Assembly: GCF_016807185.1 (NCBI RefSeq)
Contig: NZ_JAEVYN010000002.1
Span: 986,528 to 1,050,527, forward strand
Length of the DNA stretch: 64,000 nt
Direction: 5' to 3'
Origin: Leptolyngbya sp. Cla-17
GTDB lineage: Bacteria; Cyanobacteriota; Cyanobacteriia; Leptolyngbyales; Leptolyngbyaceae
Shown: positions 9,772-18,067 of the stretch, one piece after another
Position numbering within the stretch: the first letter of the stretch is position 1
Layout of the letters: the number at the start of each line of letters is the position of its first letter
Program-made: the position numbers and the translations under genes
Notes under the pieces: model-generated
What the model saw: the letters and a program-made list of their open reading frames with translations, nothing else
What the model was told of the DNA's origin: nothing
Database searches by the model: none

Positions 9772-9805
9772 GTGTGGAATAGCAAAACAGTGTGGAATGG
9801 CAAAA
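9772..9805. repeat. 18-bp-period tandem duplication over a start codon
   Basis: GTGTGGAATAGCAAAA at 9772-9787 is repeated as GTGTGGAATGGCAAAA at 9790-9805 (15 of 16 identical). The single difference turns ATA into the ATG that starts the downstream CCB gene. Confidence 0.8.
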
Positions 9806-10450
9806 TCTGATCCAAATTCGATATTGAGGCTGATTCCATTTGCAGTAGGAGGCTTGGCAGGAACCCTCTTGCTAGTCAACCGGTTGCTGACCGTCAGTTT
9901 AACTCCGGCTCAAGCGCGGTCTGATGTGGTGGGGATCATTGCCTGCGCTGTTCTGATCTTGACTGGACTCATTTGGCAACAAGTTCAACCCCGGTTGCCA
10001 GACAGTGTGGAATTAGTGGGTACTGAAACTTTTGCCCTCGATCGCACATTGCCAGAAGCGCTTCAAACAGAGCTTGCGTGGGCATCCCATCTCCTGCTAA
10101 CCAATACTGTGACGCGATCGCTCTTAGTCTGGCACGACGGCGAAATTTTGCTGCGACGCGGCATTTTGCCTGAGCAAGCCGTTGTCAAACATGGAGTCAT
10201 TCTCCAGCGCGTTTTAGATAAACATCAGCCTGTTTACTTGGTGGCACTAGCTGTCTATCCCGGCAAAATTGAGTTTGATTACTTACCAGAAAATACTCAA
10301 GGCGTAATCTGTCAGCCGATGGGGGAGAAAGGCGTACTAATCTTGGGTGCCAACGCTCCCCGCAGCTATACTCGCCAAGATGAACAGTGGATTGGCGCGA
10401 TCGCAGATAAACTAGCCTACACAATCAGCCAAATGAAGATTGGCGAATAG
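9797..10450 (+). CDS. Cofactor assembly of complex C subunit B (CCB2/CCB4 family)
   Basis: The 217-residue protein has two N-terminal membrane segments (about residues 12-30 and 43-60) and a soluble alpha/beta domain. The order and motifs (VGGLAGTLLLVNRLL, then SHLLLTNT, RRGIL, and the C-terminal YTRQDEQWIGAIADKL) match cyanobacterial homologues of chloroplast CCB2/CCB4. In chloroplasts these proteins help attach haem c(i) covalently to cytochrome b6, so a thylakoid-membrane role is expected. There is no clear Shine-Dalgarno sequence before the ATG, which lies in the second unit of an 18-bp duplication. Confidence 0.75.
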   Translation: MAKSDPNSILRLIPFAVGGLAGTLLLVNRLLTVSLTPAQARSDVVGIIACAVLILTGLIWQQVQPRLPDSVELVGTETFALDRTLPEALQTELAWASHLLLTNTVTRSLLVWHDGEILLRRGILPEQAVVKHGVILQRVLDKHQPVYLVALAVYPGKIEFDYLPENTQGVICQPMGEKGVLILGANAPRSYTRQDEQWIGAIADKLAYTISQMKIGE

Positions 10451-10513
10451 CGAATGATAGGTAGAGAATATATCACTCTGTCCTTTGCCTATCGCACCTT
10501 GTATTGCGTATTC

Positions 10514-10534
10514 CCCTAAACCCTAACCCTCTAC
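10514..10534. repeat. Heptanucleotide repeat CCCTAAA-like
   Basis: Three 7-mers (CCCTAAA, CCCTAAC, CCTCTAC) sit immediately before the DUF456 start codon. They resemble the intergenic heptad repeats seen elsewhere in the window. Confidence 0.55.
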
Positions 10535-10539
10535 TTCCC

Positions 10540-11055
10540 ATGCTTACTCTCTATTGGATTCTTGTTTTTGTGATGGTTGTCGGCATCATTGGTGCTGTGG
10601 TTCCAGCGCTTCCCGGCATTAGCTTGATTGCGATCTCAGCATTCATTTGGGCGTTTGCTACCAATTTCACTAGCGGTACAACTGCCCTGATCGTGGCAGT
10701 CCTCGTGTTAGTGCTAGGAATTGGCATTGATTTTTTGGCAGGATATCTCGGTGCAAAGCAGGCAGGCGCGAGTAAATGGGGACAAATTGGATCGGTAGTT
10801 GGGCTAGTGTTCGGTCTACTTGGATTTTTGCCCACGTTGCCAATTGGCGGTCCTTTCGGTCCTTTTCTGGGCATCATCTTGGGTTCAGCCATCGGTGCAG
10901 TCGTAGGGGAGTATCTGTACTGCAAAAATTGGATGGTCTCTTTCAAAGCTGCCCTTGGAATCGTGGTGGGTTCACTGGTGGGCAATTTGATTCAGGGAGT
11001 ATTAGCGATCGCAACGGTGGCGGTATTTTTGATTACAACGTGGCCGTATAAATAA
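10540..11055 (+). CDS. DUF456 family membrane protein
   Basis: This is a small (171 residues) very hydrophobic protein with about four to five transmembrane segments. Its Gly-rich turns (VVPALPGISLIAIS, GYLGAKQAGASKWGQ, IGGPFGPFLGIILGSAIGA) are typical of the DUF456 family. I start it at ATG 10540; the frame is open to a TTG at 10504, but that stretch is made of repeat sequence. Molecular function is unknown. It is co-directional with the preceding CCB gene and with fumC downstream. Confidence 0.85.
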   Translation: MLTLYWILVFVMVVGIIGAVVPALPGISLIAISAFIWAFATNFTSGTTALIVAVLVLVLGIGIDFLAGYLGAKQAGASKWGQIGSVVGLVFGLLGFLPTLPIGGPFGPFLGIILGSAIGAVVGEYLYCKNWMVSFKAALGIVVGSLVGNLIQGVLAIATVAVFLITTWPYK

Positions 11056-11086
11056 AAGGGAAGCGGAAAAAGGGAAGCAGAGTCAG

Positions 11087-12505
11087 ATGAGTTTGAGTGA
11101 AGTGAATCAGAATCAGACCAGGCAAGAGAGCGATAGTTTGGGGATGGTGTCGGTTCCGGCAGAGCGGCTGTGGGGTGCCCAAACGGAGCGATCGCTGCAC
11201 CATTTTGCGATTGGAGTGGGGCGGTTTCAGTGGGGGCGATCCGTCATTCGAGCCTTGGGCATTTTGAAAAAAGCGGCGGCGATCGCCAATGGTGAACTGG
11301 GATTATTGCCAACTGAAACGATGGGACTCATTATCCGTGCCGCCGATGAAGTGATTGCTGGGCAATGGGATGAGGAATTCCCTTTGGTGGTGTTTCAAAC
11401 AGGGTCGGGAACTCAGTCCAACATGAATGCGAACGAAGTCATCGCCAATCGAGCGATTCAGCTTGCGGGGGGCGTGATTGGCTCCAAACACCCCGTCCAT
11501 CCCAATGATGATGTCAACCGCTGCCAGTCGTCGAATGATACGTTTCCGACTGCGATGCATATTGCCACAGTGGAACAACTAGAAGCAGTCTTAACCCCTG
11601 CTGTTACAACTCTGCGAGATACGCTAGCAGCTAAGGCTGAAGCTTACCAAGCCATCGTTATGGTAGGACGAACCCATTTGCAAGATGCCACACCGATTAC
11701 GCTAGGACAGGCGATTTCAAGCTGGGTCGCACAACTAGATGACGCGATCGCTACGATTCAGCGAACGATTCCGGGCGTGTGTGAGCTGGCGATTGGTGGA
11801 ACGGCGGTGGGTACAGGCATTAACGCCCATCCTCAGTTTGGCGATCTTGCTGCTCAAAAAATCGCGATCGAAACGGGCAAACCGTTTATCTCTGCCCCCA
11901 ACAAGTTCGCCGCGCTCTCTGCCCACGATGCCATGGTCAACGTCAGTGCTGCCCTGAGAACCTTGGCAGGAGTCGTAATGAAAATTGCTAACGATGTCCG
12001 CTGGTATGCCTCTGGACCACGGGCAGGCATTGGCGAAATCAAAATTCCTGAAAATGAGCCGGGTTCCTCGATTATGCCGGGAAAAATTAATCCGACTCAG
12101 TGCGAAGCGCTAACCATGGTGGCGGTACAGGTGTTTGGCAATGATCACGCTGTCGCGTTTGCGGGTTCTCAAGGTAACTTTCAGTTGAACGTGTATAAGC
12201 CTGTGATGCTGCACAATGTGCTGGAATCGATTCAGCTTTTGGCAGATGGCTGCCGCTCGTTTAATGACCACTGCGCGATCGGTATTGAACCCAATCATTC
12301 GCGTATCCAAGATCATCTAAACAATTCCCTTATGCTGGTGACGGCATTAAATCCCCACATTGGCTACGAAAGAGCCGCAAAAATCTCGCTCCTCGCTTAT
12401 CGAGAAGCCATTAGCCTGCGGGAAGCCGCGCTGCAACTGGGATTTGTCACAGGTGACGAGTTTGATCAATGGGTAAAACCAGCCGAGATGACTCAGCCGG
12501 GATAA
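11087..12505 (+). CDS. fumC: Class II fumarate hydratase
   Basis: FumC interconverts fumarate and L-malate as a cytoplasmic homotetramer. The protein is 472 residues, the usual size. The superfamily signature is present as GSSIMPGKINPTQ. Other conserved stretches are FQTGSGTQSNMNANEV, HPNDDVNRCQSSND (substrate-binding region) and VGRTHLQDATP. The fumarase fold shared with argininosuccinate lyase and aspartase is unambiguous, and the GTQSNMN/NDDVNRSQS-type motifs assign it to fumarase. Two purine-rich repeats (AAAAGGGAAGC type, 11054-11080) precede the start. It converges on mntH. Confidence 0.95.
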   Translation: MSLSEVNQNQTRQESDSLGMVSVPAERLWGAQTERSLHHFAIGVGRFQWGRSVIRALGILKKAAAIANGELGLLPTETMGLIIRAADEVIAGQWDEEFPLVVFQTGSGTQSNMNANEVIANRAIQLAGGVIGSKHPVHPNDDVNRCQSSNDTFPTAMHIATVEQLEAVLTPAVTTLRDTLAAKAEAYQAIVMVGRTHLQDATPITLGQAISSWVAQLDDAIATIQRTIPGVCELAIGGTAVGTGINAHPQFGDLAAQKIAIETGKPFISAPNKFAALSAHDAMVNVSAALRTLAGVVMKIANDVRWYASGPRAGIGEIKIPENEPGSSIMPGKINPTQCEALTMVAVQVFGNDHAVAFAGSQGNFQLNVYKPVMLHNVLESIQLLADGCRSFNDHCAIGIEPNHSRIQDHLNNSLMLVTALNPHIGYERAAKISLLAYREAISLREAALQLGFVTGDEFDQWVKPAEMTQPG

Positions 12506-12573
12506 ATTTGCTTGTGAGTCGGCTTCAGGTATGTGTGGAGATGCGATCGCCACCGACCTCTCCTAGCTCAGAT

Positions 12574-13902
12574 TTATCCAGCTCCATTTATCCAGCCCCA
12601 GAGTGTTTGCAAAAGCAACCACCCATTTAAGCAAACAATGATGGTTGCGACGGCTCCAGCCGAAACTTTTAGCCAGCGGGGATTGACGAACTCACCCATC
12701 AAGCGGCGATCGCTAGTAAACATCACCAGCGGAATCACGGCAAAAGAGAGTTGCAAGCTCAATATCACTTGGCTAAAAACCAGCAACTTACCCGTACTTT
12801 GTTCTCCAAAAAAGAGAATGGTAATCAGAGCCGGAACCACCGCAAGCAATCGAGTTGCCAATCTCCGTAACCAAGGAGCAAACCGCAGGTGCAAAAATCC
12901 TTCCATCACGATTTGCCCCGCCAGCGTTGCAGTGAGAGTTGAGCTTTGCCCAGAGGCCAGCAATGCAAATCCAAAAACTACACTAGCAGCACCTACACCC
13001 AAGAGTGGCGATAACAGCTTATAAGCATCTTGAATTTCAGCGACTTCTTGATAGCCAGAGAAGTGAAACGTTGCAGCCGCAACAATCAAAATTGCTGAGT
13101 TGATGAATAGGGCTAGCGACAACGCAATGGTGGAATCAATCGTGCCGAACTTGATCGCTTCCCACTTTTTCTGTGGAATCATTTCCCAGGCGCGAGTTTG
13201 CACAATAGAAGAATGTAAATAGAGGTTGTGCGGCATCACGGTTGCACCCAAAATCCCAACTGCAAGATAGAGCATTTCTGGATTCTGGATAATTTCAGGG
13301 TTAGGAACAAGACCTCCCAATACGCCAGTAACCTCAGGGCGGGAAAAAATAATTTCAGCCGTGAAACAGCCGGCGATCGTAGCAACTAGCGTAATCACCA
13401 AGGCTTCAATGTATCGAAATCCTTTTCCTTGTAAGAACAGCAGCATAATGACATCCACCGCCATGATGCAGACGCCCCAAGCTAGTGGAATCCCGAACAA
13501 TAATTGCAATGCGATCGCGCTACCCAACAGTTCAGCTAGGTCACATGCTGCGATCGCAATCTCGCACAATACCCACAGCACAAAGCTAACTCGTGGGCTG
13601 AAATAATCTCGACAGGCTTGTGCCAAGTCCATTCCTGTTGCCACTCCTAGCCGGACACACAGAGATTGCAGCAAAATTGCCATCAGGTTGGATAGCAAAA
13701 TGACGCTCAACAGCGTGTAGCCAAATCGTGATCCTCCTGCAATGTCTGTTGCCCAGTTTCCAGGGTCCATATAACCCACAGAAACCAGATAGCCAGGACC
13801 GGCATACGCCAGCAACTTACGCCAAAACCCCTTGCCATTGGGAATTGATATGCTGCGATGTACCTCTGGTAGACTTGGGCGCTGTTCAGAAATCGTCATC
13901 AC
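12574..13902 (-). CDS. mntH: Nramp family divalent metal (Mn2+/Fe2+) transporter
   Basis: The 442-residue protein has the eleven-helix Nramp layout and imports divalent metal with protons. The first helix contains the metal-binding DPGNWATD motif (DPGN) and helix 6 contains GATVMPHNLYLHSS (the MPHN motif); both are diagnostic. Two ATGs (13902 and 13899) are adjacent. The upstream region contains a perfect tandem 11-bp direct repeat at 13964-13985, a possible site for an OmpR-type regulator such as ManR; that is inference. Confidence 0.93.
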   Translation of the reverse strand: MMTISEQRPSLPEVHRSISIPNGKGFWRKLLAYAGPGYLVSVGYMDPGNWATDIAGGSRFGYTLLSVILLSNLMAILLQSLCVRLGVATGMDLAQACRDYFSPRVSFVLWVLCEIAIAACDLAELLGSAIALQLLFGIPLAWGVCIMAVDVIMLLFLQGKGFRYIEALVITLVATIAGCFTAEIIFSRPEVTGVLGGLVPNPEIIQNPEMLYLAVGILGATVMPHNLYLHSSIVQTRAWEMIPQKKWEAIKFGTIDSTIALSLALFINSAILIVAAATFHFSGYQEVAEIQDAYKLLSPLLGVGAASVVFGFALLASGQSSTLTATLAGQIVMEGFLHLRFAPWLRRLATRLLAVVPALITILFFGEQSTGKLLVFSQVILSLQLSFAVIPLVMFTSDRRLMGEFVNPRWLKVSAGAVATIIVCLNGWLLLQTLWGWINGAG

Positions 13903-14253
13903 CTATTCCTTTGATACTCTGTTCGCGGTTTACCTTGCTAAGACTGGCAAATCAAAAAACTGCTTTCATAATTCTTTCATAATTCAATTTACTATAGCAA
14001 TTTGCAAAGGATTGTTTATGTACAAAATTGTTCATGCATTAATCTTGCTACAGCTCAGATACCGCGCCTGTGTTCACTTGTTGATGGTCAATCAGTGTGG
14101 ATGTCATCGGATTCTACAAATAATCAACTTGCCTGCCATCTGCACAAAAGTAGAGAAAGATTAGTGTCAATCTGCAATCTACGTAACGTTTTTAGCGATA
14201 GAGGATGTTAGGATACTCGGACTGAATTTGTATTCAAAAGCCGAGAATCTGCG
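13903..14253. other. Divergent intergenic region, mntH / FAD oxidase
   Basis: These 351 bases are AT-rich and hold the promoters of both flanking genes. The only ordered element I see is the tandem 11-bp repeat. Short open frames on the + strand here overlap the mntH N-terminus and look spurious. Confidence 0.7.
13964..13985. promoter_or_regulatory. Tandem 11-bp direct repeat upstream of mntH
   Basis: TTTCATAATTC occurs twice with no spacer, 62 to 83 bases upstream of the mntH ATG. Direct repeats at one helical turn are typical of OmpR/PhoB-family response-regulator sites. Assignment to a named regulator is not supported by the sequence alone. Confidence 0.45.
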
Positions 14254-15612
14254 ATGACGTTTGCCGCAATCCAATATGACCTGAAAAGTTTGATGGCTGA
14301 GTTGGCGGGGTTAGAGATCGTTACAGATGTGGCTCAAGTCAGCAAGCTGTCTCAGGATTACTACACCTACAGCCCGCTCCTTCAAGAGGCGCTGAGTGAT
14401 AAGCGCGGCGATGTTGTTGTCAAAGTTACTAGTGAGGCAGAGGTGCTGCGGGTGGCAAAAGCCTGCGTTAAGCACAAAATTCCGCTGACGGTGCGGGGTT
14501 CAGGCACCGGAAACTATGGGCAGTGTGTGCCACTAGAGGGCGGCGTGATTCTGGATGTGTCTGGAATGCAGCAGGTCAAATGGGTGAAGCCGGGGATTGC
14601 CTGTGTGGAGCCAGGAGCAAAGCTTTCGGCGATCGATAAGCAAACGCGGGAAAGCGGTTGGGAAATTCGCATGTTCCCTTCTACCTATCGCAAGGCAAGT
14701 ATTGGCGGTTTTATTGGTGGCGGCAGTGGCGGCGTTGGGTCAGTGACCTATGGACAATTGCGCGATCGCGGCAATCTGTTGGCGTTGCGCGTTGTGACCA
14801 TGGAAGATGAACCAAAAGTTGTGGAACTGCGCGGCGATGATGTATACAAAGTGGCGCACGCTTGGGGAACCAATGGCATCATCACCGAACTGGAGATACC
14901 TTTAGCGCCTGCTTACGCTTGGGCAGAGGCGATCGTTGCCTTTGACGATTTTATGACCAGCGCCCGATTTGGTCAGGCATTAGGTAACAGTGATGGCATC
15001 ATTAAAAAAATGGTCTGCATCTGTGCAAATCCATTGCCGACTTACTTTGCCGCATTGAAGGGCAGCATTCCTTCGGGTAGCCATGTGGCAATGGTATTGG
15101 TTGCAGAGTGTAGCCTGGAGCCGTTTGCGGAACTGGTAAAAGAATTCGGTGGCGAAGTTTGCTATCAAAAATCGGCTCAGGAAGCCAGTAAAGGAATCAC
15201 GTTAGTGGAATATTCCTGGAACCATACAACGCTCCACGCGCGTAGCGTTGACCCGACTCTAACCTACCTGCAAACTCTGTTTCCTGATGATCAAGAACTC
15301 AAAGTACTTGATCAGTTGTATCGGCACTATGGCGATGAAGTGATGATGCACCTAGAATTTATTCGAGTGGGTGGATCGATTCGTCCGGTTGGCTTGCAGG
15401 TGGTGCGCTACACCACGCGCGATCGCCTCCAGGACATCATGGACCACCACGAATCGGTTGGTGCTTTCATCTTCAATCCTCATACCTATATTCTGGAAGA
15501 AGGCGGCAGAAAAACGGTTGATATTCAGCATTTGCGCTTTAAGGAAAGGGTTGATCCATTTGGGTTGCTCAATCCCGGCAAGATGAAAGCATGGCTAGAA
15601 AGGCTTAGCTAG
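14254..15612 (+). CDS. FAD-binding oxidoreductase (FAD_binding_4 / GlcD-like)
   Basis: The 452-residue flavoprotein belongs to the PCMH/VAO fold. The FAD pyrophosphate-binding region is seen at about residues 60-150 (PLTVRGSGTGNYGQ, GGVILDVSGM and SIGGFIGGGSGGVGS). The C-terminal end FGLLNPGKM is the conserved FxPxLNPGK-type motif of this superfamily. No Cys-rich iron-sulfur domain is present, so it resembles the flavin subunit of glycolate or D-lactate dehydrogenase standing alone. The substrate cannot be assigned. It is monocistronic, divergent from mntH. Confidence 0.85.
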   Translation: MTFAAIQYDLKSLMAELAGLEIVTDVAQVSKLSQDYYTYSPLLQEALSDKRGDVVVKVTSEAEVLRVAKACVKHKIPLTVRGSGTGNYGQCVPLEGGVILDVSGMQQVKWVKPGIACVEPGAKLSAIDKQTRESGWEIRMFPSTYRKASIGGFIGGGSGGVGSVTYGQLRDRGNLLALRVVTMEDEPKVVELRGDDVYKVAHAWGTNGIITELEIPLAPAYAWAEAIVAFDDFMTSARFGQALGNSDGIIKKMVCICANPLPTYFAALKGSIPSGSHVAMVLVAECSLEPFAELVKEFGGEVCYQKSAQEASKGITLVEYSWNHTTLHARSVDPTLTYLQTLFPDDQELKVLDQLYRHYGDEVMMHLEFIRVGGSIRPVGLQVVRYTTRDRLQDIMDHHESVGAFIFNPHTYILEEGGRKTVDIQHLRFKERVDPFGLLNPGKMKAWLERLS

Positions 15613-15665
15613 TCAGGTTCTCTACGGTTCAAAAGATATGTCTCGCTTGGATCTTATGGTATGCT

Positions 15666-15716
15666 CATCCGTGCGGCGATTTATTTTTGGGCTAGCTTGT
15701 TTCGCTTTTACGGATG
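15666..15716 (+). promoter_or_regulatory. Candidate structured 5' leader of the RRM gene
   Basis: CATCCGT (15666-15672) pairs with ACGGATG (15710-15716) around a pyrimidine-rich loop, within the 156-base leader upstream of the RNA-binding protein gene. RRM protein genes of cyanobacteria are often cold-induced through their leaders; a role for this stem is inference. Confidence 0.35.
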
Positions 15717-15768
15717 GATAGTCCCCAAAATTTAACTCTTTATTTTTCCCGTTAATCGGAGACTCTCT

Positions 15769-16068
15769 ATGTCTGTTTACGTTGGCAATTTGTCCTTTCA
15801 AGTCACCGAAGAGAACATTAAAGAAACCTTTTCGGATCATGGGAAGGTTGTAAGTGTGCAGTTACCCAAAGATCGCGAAACGGGTCGTATGCGCGGCTTT
15901 GCGTTCGTAGAGATGTCTTCTGACGCTGAGGAAACGGCAGTGATTGAAGCGTTAGACGGGGCAGAGTGGATGGGGCGCGCATTAAAGGTAAACAAGGCAA
16001 AGCCACGTGAAGATCGTCGTCCCTCAGGTGGGGGAGATAGCTTTAGTGGTCGCGATCGCCGATACTAA
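15769..16068 (+). CDS. RNA-binding protein with one RRM domain (Rbp type)
   Basis: A 99-residue single-RRM protein. RNP2 is seen as VYVGNL (residues 3-8) and RNP1 as RGFAFVEM (about residues 41-48). The tail is Gly/Arg/Ser-rich (SGGGDSFSGRDRRY), as in cyanobacterial glycine-rich RNA-binding proteins that accumulate in the cold. The start follows CGGAGACTCTCT. rpsU lies 111 bp downstream with an intervening hairpin, the same order as the rbpA1-rpsU pair known in Anabaena, so co-transcription is likely. Confidence 0.93.
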   Translation: MSVYVGNLSFQVTEENIKETFSDHGKVVSVQLPKDRETGRMRGFAFVEMSSDAEETAVIEALDGAEWMGRALKVNKAKPREDRRPSGGGDSFSGRDRRY

Positions 16069-16087
16069 TTGAGTAATTATTGTCAGA

Positions 16088-16120
16088 CTCAAAGCAATTT
16101 CTCTAATTTAGAGATTTGAG
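16088..16120 (+). promoter_or_regulatory. Intercistronic hairpin between the RRM gene and rpsU
   Basis: CTCAAA (16088-16093) pairs with TTTGAG (16115-16120), enclosing TCTCTA/TAGAGA (16100-16105 and 16109-16114) with a one-sided bulge. It could be a partial terminator or processing site that sets the RRM:S21 ratio. Confidence 0.5.
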
Positions 16121-16179
16121 TTTTGAGATCGTTCTCGTTTAATGGTTCTAAACTATTTTCACTCTAAAAAGGTAGTTGC

Positions 16180-16365
16180 ATGACTCAGGTAGTTGTGGGC
16201 GAAAACGAAGGGCTTGAGTCAGCACTCCGTCGATTTAAGCGCCAGGTAGCAAAAGCAGGCATCTTTCAAGATATGCGGAAGAATCGCCATTTTGAAACAC
16301 CAATCGAAAAAGAAAAGCGTAAAGCGATCGCCCGTCGAAGAAAACAGTTTCGCCGTTTTACGTAA
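16180..16365 (+). CDS. rpsU: 30S ribosomal protein S21
   Basis: This 61-residue, highly basic protein matches S21. It starts TQVVVGENEGLESALRRFKR, continues with KAGIFQDMRKNRHFE, and ends in a poly-basic tail (KRKAIARRRKQFRR). S21 sits near the 3' end of 16S rRNA on the 30S platform and affects initiation. The length is normal for cyanobacteria. Pairing with the upstream RRM gene is conserved in the phylum. Confidence 0.95.
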   Translation: MTQVVVGENEGLESALRRFKRQVAKAGIFQDMRKNRHFETPIEKEKRKAIARRRKQFRRFT

Positions 16366-16408
16366 TTCCTTATTGGTGATTATGCAGCCAGGATGATGCA
16401 AATAGCTG

Positions 16409-17086
16409 ATGTCTGAGGTTTTTTTGCCTTTGCCAACTCATTGCTTGTTGCGACCTGCTCACAAAAGCGATCGGTGGATGCTTCAACGGTTCACTTTAAA
16501 GTTGGTGCAGTCTGAAGCGCTTGGCTTCGATCTGCGCATTGTTGCTTATCACCTAGTTAAAACAGGCTTTCTAGGACTCTTTGCAACATTGCAACGGTGG
16601 CTCTTGATTCATACGCGATCGCTGCCCTTACAATCCGTTTTGATGTTGCTTCTGTTTTGCACCCTGCTTTGGGCGATCGCCCAGGCTTTCACTGTAATTC
16701 TGTACTTGGTTCTAATTCCTACGGAGCCTTTATTGAACTGGTCTTTGTATCAGGTTGTTGAATGCGAAGGGGCACCCGTTGGCTGTGCAGCACTCGCTTG
16801 CTATGGTAACTTTTGCGTTCTCTATCATTTGTATGTCAGTCCCCCTTGGCGACAACAACTGCTCGCATCGCGGCTGGTGCAGCAAATGATTCATCAGACA
16901 GAGCAGCCAACTTATCTGGTTTGCAAGCCTCAGATGTGTCAGTTTTATACGCGCCTGGGATTTGTAGATATTCCTTGGAAGCAACTTTCTCAACCCCTAA
17001 AAGCTCACTTCAAAGACTTTGAGCGCGATCGCAAATTAGGTGGCGTTCCCTGGGAAATTATGAGCTGCTCACAAACTAGCGCATGA
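16409..17086 (+). CDS. GNAT-family acetyltransferase-like protein with an inserted membrane segment
   Basis: The 225-residue product starts like a GNAT domain (LLRPAHKSDRWMLQRF, beta1-alpha1). A strongly hydrophobic stretch of about 35 residues follows (about residues 70-108), before the GNAT core resumes with beta2-beta4 (YQVVECEGAPVGCAAL, YHLYVSPPWRQQLLASRL). The acetyl-CoA loop, normally Q/RxxGxG/A, reads RQQLLA and so lacks the first Gly. The terminal FYTRLGFVDI is a classic GNAT end. The substrate is unknown; weak catalysis or a structural role is possible. It starts 43 bp after rpsU. Confidence 0.7.
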   Translation: MSEVFLPLPTHCLLRPAHKSDRWMLQRFTLKLVQSEALGFDLRIVAYHLVKTGFLGLFATLQRWLLIHTRSLPLQSVLMLLLFCTLLWAIAQAFTVILYLVLIPTEPLLNWSLYQVVECEGAPVGCAALACYGNFCVLYHLYVSPPWRQQLLASRLVQQMIHQTEQPTYLVCKPQMCQFYTRLGFVDIPWKQLSQPLKAHFKDFERDRKLGGVPWEIMSCSQTSA

Positions 17087-17228
17087 ATCTCTAACACTCC
17101 ACGATAAGATGAAAGGCTAGCTGTGAGTATCGATCTAAAACTCTGAGTTTAGGTCTGCATCAATCACACAAGTTTTACATAGACTCTAAAATCTCACCAT
17201 CTTTTGTTGAGATGGGCAGCATACCGTC

Positions 17229-17741
17229 ATGAAACACACATTATCCGTTTTAGTTGAAGACGAAGCAGGCGTTTTGACCCGAATAGCGGGTTTATTTGCG
17301 CGGCGCGGGTTTAATATTGAAAGCTTGGCAGTGGGTCCTGCAGAGCAAATGGGCATCTCTCGAATCACGATGGTTGTTCCTGGAGACGATCAAATTATTG
17401 AACAATTGACCAAGCAACTCTACAAGCTGATCAATGTGCTTAAAGTGCAAGATATTACTGAAGTACCCTGCGTGGAGCGGGAACTGATGCTGATGAAGGT
17501 GAATGCCAGCAGCGCTAACCGCTCTGAGGTTCTGGAACTGGCGCAAATTTTTCGGGCGCGGGTAGTGGATGTTGCCGAAGATTCTTTGACGTTAGAAGTA
17601 GTGGGCGATCCGGGCAAAATGGTGGCGATCGTGCAGGTGCTAAGCAAGTTTGGGCTGCGAGAAATTGCTCGGACTGGCAAAGTGTCTCTGACGCGAGAGT
17701 CGGGTGTGAATACCGAATTTTTGAAGTCATTGGAGTCTTAA
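17229..17741 (+). CDS. ilvN: Acetolactate synthase small (regulatory) subunit
   Basis: This is the 170-residue regulatory subunit of acetohydroxyacid synthase, which activates the catalytic subunit and gives valine feedback inhibition in branched-chain amino acid synthesis. The N-terminal ACT domain is clear (MKHTLSVLVEDEAGVLTRIAGLF and FNIESLAVGP). The C-terminal domain (ARVVDVAEDSLTLEVVGDPGK) is also complete. The symbol ilvH is also used for this subunit. It stands alone here; the large-subunit gene is not in the window. Confidence 0.95.
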   Translation: MKHTLSVLVEDEAGVLTRIAGLFARRGFNIESLAVGPAEQMGISRITMVVPGDDQIIEQLTKQLYKLINVLKVQDITEVPCVERELMLMKVNASSANRSEVLELAQIFRARVVDVAEDSLTLEVVGDPGKMVAIVQVLSKFGLREIARTGKVSLTRESGVNTEFLKSLES

Positions 17742-18067
17742 GGATGTTGGAAAAGGTATGAATGAGGGGTCAACTGAGCAACTCATTAACCTATCAAGCA
17801 ATCTCAGCAGTTCAAAGGTCGAGCGGTGAGTCCCAAACTGTCGCTTGTTCGTATTGCATCGTAAATGGGGGGTGAGTTCTCAAAGCCTTTTACCTTAATC
17901 CAAATTACTTTCGTAAGAGGTCTAATAGAATTAGCTGCCTTTTTACATGTGAGCTAACCTTTGAATAAGATATTTCCTAAAAGGGGATCGCCTTGATTCT
18001 CAGGGGAACTCTTTCTAATAAGCTACTAAGCCCCTGTCGGAAATCTAACGTTGCTGAGTTGATCACT
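17742..18067. other. Intergenic region upstream of the cyanoexosortase gene
   Basis: No gene or clear structured element is seen in these 326 bases. The exosortase frame is open back to a TTG at 17993, but the family-like N-terminus starts at 18068. The region presumably holds the operon promoter. Confidence 0.6.

Noticed and set aside
10514..10534. Telomere-like CCCTAAA units
   Set aside because: Only three units in a bacterial intergenic gap; fits the local heptad repeat class, not a telomere.
12533..13024. 163-residue open frame antisense to mntH
   Set aside because: It mirrors the mntH frame, and its composition (Asn/Ser/Lys mix without domains) is typical of an antisense shadow.
13832..14164. 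110-residue plus-strand frame across the mntH promoter
   Set aside because: Half of it is antisense to mntH codons and the rest crosses the direct repeats; no ribosome-binding site.
15229..15252. Inverted repeat CAACGCT/AGCGTTG in the FAD oxidase gene
   Set aside because: The encoded residues (NHTTLHARSVDP) look like conserved protein sequence, so the palindrome may be coincidental.
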